NCBI GenBank assembly: GCA_040880545.1
Contig: JBBDIE010000171.1
Location: 1 to 13,308 of the forward strand
Length of the DNA stretch: 13,308 nucleotides
Origin: M55B112 sp040880545
Lineage (GTDB): Bacteria; Bacteroidota; Bacteroidia; Bacteroidales; GCA-2748055
Direction of reading: 5' to 3'
The notes beneath the pieces are model-generated. The model had not been told where the DNA came from. It ran no database searches and was given only the letters and a program-made list of their open reading frames with translations. This document shows positions 1 through 7,679 of the stretch, piece after piece (the first letter of the stretch is position 1; the number at the start of each line of letters is the position of its first letter). The position numbers and the translations under genes are program-made.

Positions 1-744
1 ATCGTTGTGTTCCACCCCTTTATTATCATAATCACCCAGCCTGGGAGCCACAATTTTTTCTGTGACAACCGTCCCCACTATAGCGATTACAAAAGTTGAA
101 ATGATCATAAAATAGTAATTGGCCGTAGGGTTCACATAATAATCGGGATCCACGATCTGCGCCGCTTCCGTACTCAGGCCTGCCAGCAGCGGATCGATGG
201 ATCCGATAAGCAGGTTGGCAGAAAATCCCCCTGAAACACCGGCAAACGCAGCGGCCATACCTGTAATGGGATTGCGACCCACCGCCTGGAAAATAATACC
301 CGCCAGAGGAATAAGCAGCACATAGCCAATATCTGAAGCAAAATTTGAAACGATCCCTGCAAAAACCAGGACAAATGTCAACAACCGCCTGGGAGCCGAA
401 AGTACCAACAACCTGATCAGAGCACCGATCAATCCGCTTCCTTCAGCAATCCCGATACCCAGCATCGCTACGAGCACTATACCCAATGGCGCGAATCCGG
501 TGTAATTATCTACCAGTTCAAGTAATATCCGGTGAAATCCCTCTTTGGACAGTAAGTTTACCACCCTGATCTCTTCCCCGGTGCCCGGGTGTACGCCCGA
601 CCAGCTAAAAATGTGAGCAATAAAGGAAATGAGCAGCACAGAAAGTGCAAATAACAAGAAAAGCGTTGCAGGGTGAGGCAACGCGTTTCCAACTTTTTCC
701 GTAGCATTCAGCAACCGGTCGACAAAGGATCGTTTCTTTACCAT
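1..744 (-). CDS. AbgT-family transporter, N-terminal part (cut by window edge)
   Basis: The first 248 residues of an inner-membrane transporter of the AbgT family (p-aminobenzoyl-glutamate transporter type, usually about 500 residues); the rest lies left of the window. The N-terminus carries the family-typical GNALPHPATLFLLFA (residues 19-33) running into the first membrane helix. Further family blocks are NYTGFAPLGIVLVAMLGIG (80-98), SNFASDIGYVLLIPLAG (133-149), GRNPITGMAAAFAGVSGG (156-173) and the polar NLLIGSIDPLLAG (177-189). The order matches what I remember of E. coli AbgT. The ATG at 742-744 is the natural start, just before the first conserved block; no Shine-Dalgarno is visible, as is usual in Bacteroidota. 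Known members import p-aminobenzoyl-glutamate or export sulfonamides and p-aminobenzoate; the substrate cannot be told from this half. It is transcribed away from the other minus-strand genes, beyond a 282-bp spacer, so probably alone. Family assignment is firm. Confidence 0.9.
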   Translation of the reverse strand, partial: MVKKRSFVDRLLNATEKVGNALPHPATLFLLFALSVLLISFIAHIFSWSGVHPGTGEEIRVVNLLSKEGFHRILLELVDNYTGFAPLGIVLVAMLGIGIAEGSGLIGALIRLLVLSAPRRLLTFVLVFAGIVSNFASDIGYVLLIPLAGIIFQAVGRNPITGMAAAFAGVSGGFSANLLIGSIDPLLAGLSTEAAQIVDPDYYVNPTANYYFMIISTFVIAIVGTVVTEKIVAPRLGDYDNKGVEHND

Positions 745-768
745 AAATTAGAATTCAATAAGAAAAAA

Positions 769-798
769 CGAAAATACTAAGTATTGTTCAGCTGACAA
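769..798 (-). promoter_or_regulatory. Candidate Bacteroidota promoter for the AbgT-family gene
   Basis: On the minus strand TTG (798-796) is followed after 19 bp by TATTTTCG (776-769), one mismatch from the Bacteroidota -7 consensus TAnnTTTG. Spacing and position, about 25 bp before the ATG at 744, fit. Motif match only. Confidence 0.4.
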
Positions 799-842
799 TG
801 GGATTTGAATCGAATTCTGTTCTCCAATAGCAGATATCGGAC

Positions 843-1027
843 GTGTCTGTCAAAAAAGTGGAGTGGCTGGATCATCATGTTCGTTTGCAAGGGTTATTCC
901 CTGCGGTCATGAGCTCAAAACTTTCAGTTTTTCGGTTGCGAAGTCGGGAAATGCGCAGTCCCGATGTGTCGGGATGAGCAATTTTCCTACGAGCGTAACG
1001 CAGCAAACGGACATTATGGACAGACAC
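843..1027. mobile_element. Candidate MITE-like element with 9-bp terminal inverted repeats
   Basis: GTGTCTGTC at 843-851 is exactly the reverse complement of GACAGACAC at 1019-1027; beyond the perfect 9 bp the two ends keep about 9 of 17 positions inward, so they look like imperfect transposon ends. The 185-bp interior has no convincing reading frame. It contains TCCCGA (959-964), which can pair with TCGGGA at 969-974 or with TCGGGA at 944-949, giving two mutually exclusive hairpins. No target-site duplication is obvious. The right end shares its last base with the stop codon of the kinase-like gene (1027-1029). This could also be a dispersed REP-like repeat or the relic of a larger insertion sequence. 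Confidence 0.4.
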
Positions 1028-2397
1028 TAATTAGTAAGCATATTGAACAAATCCAGCAGACCATCAACCTCCCCGCTACTTTCCGGAAAAATAATATACT
1101 GCAGATTCTGTATTTCACCAGGAACCAGCACCGCTACCCCGGGCAGAGCCTGTCCGGTCACGGTGGCCCTTTCCATCTTCAACCCTTTTATGGCAGTCAG
1201 ATATGCTGTGTATTCTCCTTTGACGATTATAAATGAAGGAACCGGATCAATTTTTGAAACGATCTCAGCCATGATCCCGGCCACCCGACCCCCGGTTTCC
1301 CTGGATATATTGGATGCCGGCAAGGATTCAGGTTCAAAAACTGTATAGATCACCACATGTTTGCCCCTGCCAATCAGTTGTCGCACCCTGAATACTACGG
1401 ATGCGATGATCGTCTCTTCCTCTCCCGCCAGGAGCCCCTGAATATCCACACCCAGAGGTATGGCACTACCCCTTTCCATCAGCTGCATTAACTGTCCACC
1501 CGAAATTTCATCGTATGATCCAACCAGCACAATTCCACCCCTGTCAGCTTCCCCTTTTAAGGCACTCCTTTCCATGGGCTCTTTTACAGGGTGACAGGTG
1601 AATGCGTTGATAAAGGAGGGCGCAGTACTGAACAGTATCTTCTTTCCCGCCAAAATAGCTTCCCAGGCACCCGAGGCAAATACATCCAGGTCAGATTTTG
1701 CCAGTGCATTGACAACACATACCCTTGCATCGGATTCCAACAGACGCCGTTTCACATTTTCGGGCCCCATAAGTCGCAATTCCCGGATCTGAAACGATAA
1801 CACCTGGTCCGGCCTGATCTTCCCTGCATATTTTTCTGATACAAATTCTTTCAGGTCGGATGGTCTGTACATGAACTCTTTGTCTGGGACAAAGGAGGTC
1901 CAGGACACCGGTATGACCGTCTCACCATCACGTACATAATGTATATCGTTGCAGGTAAATTTATCACCAGCCAGACATGTCGGAATTAACACCTGCATGG
2001 TTCCTTCACCTTCTGTACACGCCTCAATTGCTTCCGCTTCAGCAGGATAATGACCATGTAAAATACTATCCATCACGCTCATTACCATGATTTTCCGCCC
2101 TGACTTGTCCCCTGCAATGTTCAACTTATCCATCACATCACCGATAATACCGATGGCCGCCTCCCTGGTCCGGTTCCTGGTATTGGTAATGATAAAGATG
2201 AGATGAGGTTTTTCACCCAGGGTTGATTCGAGCAGCTCCGGCTCCCATGAAAACAGTACCGGTACATCATGGGCCGTCTGGCAGCCGGTAATACCATCGT
2301 CCAGTATAACAAAGGTATAATCAAGGCACGCACCATGCATGGTGATCTCCTGGTCATACTCCTTGGGCTGATCCTGTATCAGATCATCAAACAACAC
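1027..2397 (-). CDS. Divergent four-carbon acid sugar kinase (DUF1537) homologue
   Basis: A 456-residue protein of the two-domain four-carbon acid sugar kinase family (OtnK/DtnK type, usually 420-480 residues), whose known members phosphorylate D-erythronate, D-threonate or 3-oxo-tetronates with ATP. The N-domain block ILDDGITGCQTAHDVPVLFS (31-50) corresponds to the usual ILDDDPTGTQT motif. TCNDIHYVRDGETVIPVSWT (148-167) and the C-domain block TAIKGLKMERATVTGQALPG (401-420) are also family-typical. Three normally conserved sites are altered: DSTLRGH reads DSILHGH (110-116), EGGRxT reads AGDKFT (143-148), and KGGxTS reads KGEYTA (393-398). Specificity may therefore differ, or activity be lost. 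The start is GTG at 2397-2395; the ATG overlapping the upstream stop (2411-2409) runs into a stop after three codons, and the next in-frame ATG (M20) would only trim the N-terminus. It follows the glycosidase-like gene by 10 bp, presumably as one operon. Family is confident, substrate unknown. Confidence 0.8.
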   Translation of the reverse strand: MLFDDLIQDQPKEYDQEITMHGACLDYTFVILDDGITGCQTAHDVPVLFSWEPELLESTLGEKPHLIFIITNTRNRTREAAIGIIGDVMDKLNIAGDKSGRKIMVMSVMDSILHGHYPAEAEAIEACTEGEGTMQVLIPTCLAGDKFTCNDIHYVRDGETVIPVSWTSFVPDKEFMYRPSDLKEFVSEKYAGKIRPDQVLSFQIRELRLMGPENVKRRLLESDARVCVVNALAKSDLDVFASGAWEAILAGKKILFSTAPSFINAFTCHPVKEPMERSALKGEADRGGIVLVGSYDEISGGQLMQLMERGSAIPLGVDIQGLLAGEEETIIASVVFRVRQLIGRGKHVVIYTVFEPESLPASNISRETGGRVAGIMAEIVSKIDPVPSFIIVKGEYTAYLTAIKGLKMERATVTGQALPGVAVLVPGEIQNLQYIIFPESSGEVDGLLDLFNMLTN

Positions 2398-2407
2398 CTT
2401 TATTGAA

Positions 2408-4240
2408 TCATTTTTTGATTAACAGGCAGAGCCAGTCAGATCCGTTTTCTCCTCCCGGGGGATTCCCTGGATGTACTTTTCTTCCTGCTACAACCTCAGC
2501 AATACTACCAGGCTGCAGTGCTCCTCCCAGACGTGGATTGTACCACTGAATTTCAAATTCGCCCGTCTTATCCTGCAGGTCAACCGGTGTAATTCCATTG
2601 CCCAGATAATATACTGCATACATTTCGCCCGGCTTGGCCAGACAATACCCTTTGGTCACCAAATCATCCCGGTTTTCCATTTCGCTGAATGGCAGATGTT
2701 CCCTGAAAAATTCCACGGCATACCTGGTCTGATCCCATAGAATATCCCTTGATCGCCAGTCTTCACAATTCAAATCACCATGTGGGTAGTGATATCCGAA
2801 ATACCATTCCACACCTGCTCCGCCTGCCATCAGGTTGCCCCAGAGCACCTGTTGCCTGATGGTATCATGAGCCGGATCAAACTCATCGGGCATGGCACCC
2901 TTCCAATGCTGTCCAATTTCATCAATGCACACTACCCAGTTGTGCCCTGTTTTAGCCGATTCTTTGAGCCATTTCAAGGTGGTCCTGTGAACATTGAAGG
3001 GCGAACCACACTGCAAGGAGGGGCCATCAATGGTTTTGTGGCCCACGTATTCGGCCATGTCCTGATTCCGCTGATTCTCGTTGGAATGGGTATGCACCAC
3101 CACCAGGTGATTATACGGATCGGTTTTCCGGAGGTAGTTGGCCATCTTCTTCGTATCATCCACGGTTTGTCCGTAGGGAGACCAGTTTACGGGACCGTGT
3201 TCTTCACCAAGGTTCCAGGTAATTGCGTTGTGGTGCGAAAATCTCGCCACCAGCTCCCGTAAGTACAATTTCCGCTGAACATCGAGGTATCCGGCATCCA
3301 GCAGCAATTCATTCTCGGTTTCCTGCAACACCACATGCATCATGATACCCAGGCTATCCATGTGTGAAAAAACAATTTCCCACTGATCCAGTTTGGAACA
3401 GTCGAAACGGTATCTTTCATTCCTGTCTGTATAGGGCCATACATCATCTCCGTCACCCAGAATGTTCATGGTGAGGAAATAGACGGAATTCATCCCTTTG
3501 GATGAGAGATAATTCAACGCTCCGATCATCCCTTTGCCTTTTCCTCCCTGCCATTGCGGATCACCCTCTTTCCAGTCACGGATGTGCGGCTCATAGATGT
3601 GCAATCCTGCATTGGGGGAATCCTCTCCACTCCGCTGCTGATTGTTGCCCCCATACCAGGTACCGTCAAATTCCCTGTATCCCAAAAAGTTTTCCGGACT
3701 GTCGGCACCGCCCTTCAGAAATATTTCACCGGTTCCTGCATGTGCCAGATAATGGTTGCCGGTATTTACGAGCCTTCCCTTTGCCCTGAAATCAACACCC
3801 GTTTTATCAGATTCCTTTATCAGGAAAGTTCCATTCATTCCGTCCGTTGCTTCAGGATACCCATCATCCGGATTTTCAGACAATGCAATATTTTTTCCCT
3901 TCCGGAACGATATCCTGTATTCCCATTCCCCTGCCTCATCAGGTGAAAAATGAACCTTCCAGATACTACCCGCAACAGCGCCTGTTTCGGCAGCATTTCC
4001 ATCGGCTGCAAAATAACCTGGTACGGTGTAAGTTGACACACCATTGGTAAAGGTTGCTTCCAGTCTGAAATCCAGGAACGGATTCGGAAAATCCTGTTCC
4101 GACACATGGGGACCCGGAATTTCAAGGGTAACCCGGTGCCAGGTCTGCAGATCACCCCCGACGGTGATCATGTTGCTATTTTCACAGGAAAACAAAGAGA
4201 GTAAAAAAAAGCTGATCAGTACAAATGCTGTGGTTCTCAT
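2408..4240 (-). CDS. DUF5060-type glycoside hydrolase-like lipoprotein
   Basis: A 610-residue predicted lipoprotein. A hydrophobic signal (residues 4-18) ends in a lipobox-like LFSC with Cys19, so it should be membrane-anchored. Next comes an Ig-like DUF5060-type domain (about 30-145), a TIM-barrel-like glycosidase region (about 160-515) and a C-terminal beta domain (about 538-608) resembling the putative collagen-binding domain (PF12904) that ends many such proteins. Likely catalytic glutamates are in WNLGEEHG (342-349; E346 or E347 as acid/base) and CIDEIG (438-443; E441 as nucleophile), the spacing expected for a clan GH-A retaining enzyme. MAGGAGVEWYFGY (471-483) and EDWRSRDILWD (493-503) recall uncharacterised DUF5060 proteins of Planctomycetes and Bacteroidota. 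DUF4038-type apiosidases (GH140) have a related layout but I cannot place this protein there. The ATG at 4240 gives the signal peptide directly. First gene of a unit with the kinase-like gene; substrate unknown. Confidence 0.8.
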   Translation of the reverse strand: MRTTAFVLISFFLLSLFSCENSNMITVGGDLQTWHRVTLEIPGPHVSEQDFPNPFLDFRLEATFTNGVSTYTVPGYFAADGNAAETGAVAGSIWKVHFSPDEAGEWEYRISFRKGKNIALSENPDDGYPEATDGMNGTFLIKESDKTGVDFRAKGRLVNTGNHYLAHAGTGEIFLKGGADSPENFLGYREFDGTWYGGNNQQRSGEDSPNAGLHIYEPHIRDWKEGDPQWQGGKGKGMIGALNYLSSKGMNSVYFLTMNILGDGDDVWPYTDRNERYRFDCSKLDQWEIVFSHMDSLGIMMHVVLQETENELLLDAGYLDVQRKLYLRELVARFSHHNAITWNLGEEHGPVNWSPYGQTVDDTKKMANYLRKTDPYNHLVVVHTHSNENQRNQDMAEYVGHKTIDGPSLQCGSPFNVHRTTLKWLKESAKTGHNWVVCIDEIGQHWKGAMPDEFDPAHDTIRQQVLWGNLMAGGAGVEWYFGYHYPHGDLNCEDWRSRDILWDQTRYAVEFFREHLPFSEMENRDDLVTKGYCLAKPGEMYAVYYLGNGITPVDLQDKTGEFEIQWYNPRLGGALQPGSIAEVVAGRKVHPGNPPGGENGSDWLCLLIKK

Positions 4241-4433
4241 AATCTTGTATTAATGGTTTAAATTTCTGATCTGAAACTACATCACGGATCATGCCCTCCA
4301 TGGAACATGAAAGCTGAAATATACGACACTTTGCTAAGGTGGAAGTGGTTTTGTATTGGATATCATCTTGTAAAGATAATAAATGGTGGGGAAGAGAGAT
4401 GTTCCATGTTTTCATCGGTTAAGACTTTTTTTG

Positions 4434-4626
4434 AACCACAGCGGACACAGAGAGCAAGCTTGCACAGAGTTAGCGTAGCGTTTTTAGGTAATTTAAACTC
4501 CCCCCTCCTCCCCAAACTCTGTGGTTTAAAAAGGGCCCCCACAGCGAATACCTCCAATCCACCCCCCGTTACACAAATCAAATTATCTCCCTCTACTCCC
4601 AAACTCTGTGGTAAAAAAAGAGCCCC
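4434..4626. repeat. CACAGAG-type intergenic repeat cluster
   Basis: The spacer 4241-4677 holds no credible gene but is repeat-rich. AACCACAG (4434-4441) and CACAGAGTT (4463-4471) are reverse complements of parts of AAACTCTGTGGTT (4514-4526), so the left half can fold onto the right. Two direct repeats begin CCCAAACTCTGTGGT at 4511-4539 and 4598-4626: 29 bp, 26 identical, 87 bp apart. A 10-bp palindrome GCAAGCTTGC lies at 4454-4463. Similar CACAGAG-rich spacers occur in many environmental bacterial genomes, as far as I recall; function unknown. Confidence 0.6.
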
Positions 4627-4677
4627 TTCGATGCAAATACATATATTTACACCCCCATATAACGATCCTTATAAATT

Positions 4678-5294
4678 ATGAACCAATTCGAACCCGGTCT
4701 GCTGGCAGTTACAGGTACAGGAGCATTTATCATTGTCCTTGTATNNNNNNNNNNNNNNNNNNNNNNNNNNNNNNNNNNNNNNNNNNNNNNNNNNNNNNNN
4801 NNNNNNNNNNNNNNNNNNNNNNNNNNNNNNNNNNNNNNNNNNNNGAACCCGGTCTGCTGGCAGTTACAGGTACAGGAGCATTTATCATTGTCCTTGTATT
4901 TATTGTACTCGTTGTACTGCCACTGATCTATTACCTGCTTACCCTTCAGAGTATTTTGAAGGAGGTCAGTCCGGAGAATCGGAAAATGGAGCCGGAACAG
5001 GTATGGCTCTCATTGATACCATTATTTGGCATCATCTGGCAATATTATATCGTGGCGCGCCTGGCAGACTCCCTCAGATTAGAATTCAATAAAAGGAATA
5101 TTTACTCCAATGAAGCCAGGCCGGGATACCAGACCGGCATTATATTCTGCATACTTATCTCCTGTATTATCATCCCTTATATTGGTGTATTGGCACTGGT
5201 GGGAGGACTTGTCAGCTGGGTTATTTACTGGGTGAGGATCAATGAATTCAGGAACGTACTCATTGAAAATCCGTTAAATTATCTATCCCAATAA
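4678..5294 (+). CDS. Small multi-pass membrane protein of unknown function (split by a false assembly gap)
   Basis: As written the gene is interrupted by 100 Ns and is not in frame across them. Because the same 55 bp stands on both sides of the Ns, removing the gap and one copy gives a continuous 153-residue protein starting at ATG 4678 and ending with TAA at 5292-5294. In that numbering there is a long hydrophobic segment (11-37), a polar stretch EVSPENRKMEPEQVW (44-58), a second segment (about 58-77), a charged loop (80-98) and a hydrophobic region long enough for one or two helices (101-135), with a basic C-terminal tail. I recall similar short membrane proteins with an MEPxQVWL motif in Bacteroidota but know no function. 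It converges on araB with only 3 bp between the stops. A weak -7-like TATATTTA lies at 4642-4649. Confidence 0.7.
4690..4744. repeat. 55-bp duplicate, left of gap (assembly overlap)
   Basis: Identical to 4845-4899. It is the last 55 bp of the left contig. A length of exactly 55 matches a common de Bruijn k-mer, so the duplicate is best read as an unmerged contig overlap, not a biological repeat. Confidence 0.9.
4745..4844. other. Assembly gap of 100 Ns (probably spurious)
   Basis: Exactly 100 unspecified bases, a conventional placeholder for a gap of unknown size. Because both flanks are the same 55 bp, the true missing length is probably zero and the contigs overlap. Confidence 0.95.
4845..4899. 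repeat. 55-bp duplicate, right of gap (assembly overlap)
   Basis: Second copy of 4690-4744, forming the first 55 bp of the right contig. Collapsing it with the left copy restores one open frame. Confidence 0.9.
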
Positions 5295-5297
5295 TCA

Positions 5298-6974
5298 TTA
5301 CCTGGAAATAGTTTCCTCAACAAACGTTCCGAACTGTTTGTACGCTTCGTACAATTTGTCGTAAACAACGGCCCTTTTCTTATCCGGGTAATAGGTCTTT
5401 TCAAATCCTCCTCCCATGGCTTTCTGAGCCGACGGGATATCATGATGCACCCCGGCAACCACCGACGCTGCCATGGCAGAGCCCAGCGCACAGGCCTGCT
5501 CCGAACGTGCCACCTTGATCGGCATATTCAGCACGTCAGCCACTATCTGCATCACGAAGTTTGACTTTTTCGCCACACCTCCCAGTGCAATGACACCATC
5601 GATCCGAACCCCTTCAGAGATAAACCGCTCGTTGATCATTCTTGATCCGAAGGCCGTAGCCTCTACCAGTGCCCGGAAGATCCCCGGGGCATCCGAACCC
5701 AGGGTCAGCCCCATGATGGCGCCTTTCAGCTCCTGGTTGGCATCCGGTGTTCTTCTCCCGTTCATCCAGTCGAGGGCCACGATGGCCGACTCCTCAACCG
5801 GTATTTCTGCCGCTGCTTTGCTCAGTTCGTTGATTATTTTCTCTGAAGTCTCCTTGCTGATCCGGTCGATGGTCTCATCATCGAGCCAGTCAGACTTACC
5901 AATAATTTCCTTCACGGGCCACATCAGGACATTGGAGAACCAGGCGTAAATATCGCCGAAAGCGGACTGCCCCGCTTCGAGCCCAACCATCCCTGGCACG
6001 ATGGATCCGTCCACCTGGCCGCAGATCCCGCCCACCAGGTTATCAGCAACATCCTCCTTTGGTGCGATGAGCATATCGCAGGTTGATGTACCCATTACCT
6101 TGCTGAGATAATAGGGCTCGATTTGTCCCCCCACTGCCCCCAGGTGCGCATCAAATGCGCCTGCACCGATGGCCACATTCTCTGACAACCCCAGCCTGGA
6201 TGCCCACTCTTCTGCCAGGTTCCCCACTTTCACTTCACAGGAAACCGTTTCTTCGAATAACCTTGCTTTCAATCCTCCCAGTAACGGGTCCAGCTTAACC
6301 AGGAATTCCTCAGCAGGAAGCCCGTTAAAATTTTCGTGCCACATCGCTTTATGTCCTGCAGCGCAACGACTTCTTTTCATTTTCAGCGGATCCGTATCAC
6401 CCACAAGCAGTGCAGGTATCCAGTCGCAATGCTCCACCCACGAGAAGGCTGCCTTTCTTACCTGCTCATCACTGCGTAGTACATGCAATATCTTGGCCCA
6501 GAACCATTCAGAAGAGTAGATCCCCCCTTCATACCTTGTGAAATCCTCACCTCCCCAGCTCTTTGCCAGGGTATTGATCTCTTCCGCCTCTTTCAGTGCA
6601 GTATGGTCCTTCCACAGTACGAACATCGCGTTGGGATTCTCTACGAATTCAGGGGTTAGTGAAAGAGGTACCCCCTCCCTGTTCACTGCAACGGGCGTAG
6701 ATCCGGTGGTATCAACCGAGATGGCAACAACATTTTTGCGCACATCGTCCCCTGCATCTTTCAGTGCATTCACGATGGTTTGTTCAAGACCTTCAAGATA
6801 GTCGGCAGGATGCTGCCTGAACCGATTTTTCGCCGCGTCACAATACTTCCCCTCCTTCCATCGCTGGTAATAGTACACCGCGGTTCCCTTCTCTTCCCCT
6901 GTGGCTGTATCCACAATCAGTGCCCGAACGGAATCCGTTCCGTAATCAACGCCTATGGTATATTGCTTACTCAT
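5298..6974 (-). CDS. araB: L-ribulokinase
   Basis: A 558-residue FGGY-family kinase (E. coli AraB is 566) that phosphorylates L-ribulose to L-ribulose 5-phosphate with ATP in the cytoplasm, the second step of L-arabinose breakdown. The N-terminal phosphate loop is GVDYGTDSVRALIVD (8-22). WKDHTA (121-126) is the AraB-type substrate block. GAFDAHLGAVGGQ (272-284) carries the probable catalytic base D275. The C-domain adenine/phosphate site is ALGGVAKKSNFVMQ (463-476), followed by EQACALGSAMAA (492-503). Start ATG at 6974 lies 8 bp after the araD stop, so it is the last gene of the operon. Its TAA is only 3 bp from the stop of the convergent membrane-protein gene, leaving no room for an intergenic terminator. 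No frameshift or missing key residue was seen. Confidence 0.97.
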   Translation of the reverse strand: MSKQYTIGVDYGTDSVRALIVDTATGEEKGTAVYYYQRWKEGKYCDAAKNRFRQHPADYLEGLEQTIVNALKDAGDDVRKNVVAISVDTTGSTPVAVNREGVPLSLTPEFVENPNAMFVLWKDHTALKEAEEINTLAKSWGGEDFTRYEGGIYSSEWFWAKILHVLRSDEQVRKAAFSWVEHCDWIPALLVGDTDPLKMKRSRCAAGHKAMWHENFNGLPAEEFLVKLDPLLGGLKARLFEETVSCEVKVGNLAEEWASRLGLSENVAIGAGAFDAHLGAVGGQIEPYYLSKVMGTSTCDMLIAPKEDVADNLVGGICGQVDGSIVPGMVGLEAGQSAFGDIYAWFSNVLMWPVKEIIGKSDWLDDETIDRISKETSEKIINELSKAAAEIPVEESAIVALDWMNGRRTPDANQELKGAIMGLTLGSDAPGIFRALVEATAFGSRMINERFISEGVRIDGVIALGGVAKKSNFVMQIVADVLNMPIKVARSEQACALGSAMAASVVAGVHHDIPSAQKAMGGGFEKTYYPDKKRAVVYDKLYEAYKQFGTFVEETISR

Positions 6975-6982
6975 GTCATTTT

Positions 6983-7669
6983 TTATTTTTGTCCGTAATA
7001 TGCATCTTTCCCATGTTTCCGCCGGTAATGTTTATCCAGCAGGAACTGTTGAATGGGCTCTTCGTGCCCCAGCACAATATTCCTGAATGCCATCTTAGCC
7101 ACATTTTCCAGTACCACAGCATTATGTACCGCATTGTCAGGCGAGGTACCCCATGAGAATGGGCCATGACCCTTAACCAGTACCGATGGTATGGCGTCGG
7201 GATCGAGTTTTTCGAAAGTTTCCGCAATCACCCTGCCGGTTTCCAGTTCATAATTGGTCTGAACCTCCGTTTCCCGCAAATCCCTGGTACAGGGTATCTC
7301 ACCATAAAAGTAGTCGGCATGGGTAGTGCCAAAGGGAGGAATGGCCCTGCCCGCCTGCGCCCAGCTCGTGGCCCATTCCGAATGGGTATGTGCCACACCC
7401 CCGATATTTTTAAACCTCCTGTATAGCTCCAGGTGCGTGGGCAGATCGCTGGAAGGTTTAAGGGCTCCCTCCATCACCTTCCCGTTCATATCAACCACCA
7501 CAATATCATCCACTGTCATCAGGTCGTATGATACCCCCGAGGGCTTAATGGCAACCAACCCGCTTTTCCTGTCGATACCACTCACATTGCCCCATGTGAA
7601 AACCACCAGGCCATGATTTACCAGATCCAGGTTTGCACGGAAAACTGCTGATTTCAATTCATTGATCAT
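6983..7669 (-). CDS. araD: L-ribulose-5-phosphate 4-epimerase
   Basis: A 228-residue class II aldolase-fold enzyme (E. coli AraD is 231) that converts L-ribulose 5-phosphate to D-xylulose 5-phosphate, which feeds the pentose phosphate pathway. The metal ligands of E. coli AraD (D76, H95, H97, H171) line up with D75 in KPSSDLPTH, H94 and H96 in HTHSEWA, and H168 in VKGHGPFSWG. The catalytic D120 and Y229 correspond to D119 in THADYFYG and Y225 in the C-terminal AYYGQ. GNVSGID (27-33) and KPSG (42-45) are the phosphate-binding blocks. ATG at 7669 gives the standard N-terminus. It sits between araA (10 bp upstream) and araB (8 bp downstream). All catalytic residues are present. Confidence 0.97.
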   Translation of the reverse strand: MINELKSAVFRANLDLVNHGLVVFTWGNVSGIDRKSGLVAIKPSGVSYDLMTVDDIVVVDMNGKVMEGALKPSSDLPTHLELYRRFKNIGGVAHTHSEWATSWAQAGRAIPPFGTTHADYFYGEIPCTRDLRETEVQTNYELETGRVIAETFEKLDPDAIPSVLVKGHGPFSWGTSPDNAVHNAVVLENVAKMAFRNIVLGHEEPIQQFLLDKHYRRKHGKDAYYGQK

Positions 7670-7679
7670 AACGTAAGTT

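Noticed and set aside
2780..3262. 160-residue plus-strand frame inside the lipoprotein gene
   Set aside because: Shadow of the real minus-strand gene, which has a signal peptide, active-site motifs and recognisable domains.
4182..4415. 77-residue minus-strand frame over the start of the lipoprotein gene
   Set aside because: Out of frame with the lipoprotein, overlaps its signal peptide, and shows no family pattern.
4690..4899. Biological tandem duplication around the Ns
   Set aside because: Exactly 55 bp, exactly at both contig ends, and removal restores the frame; an assembly artefact explains it better.
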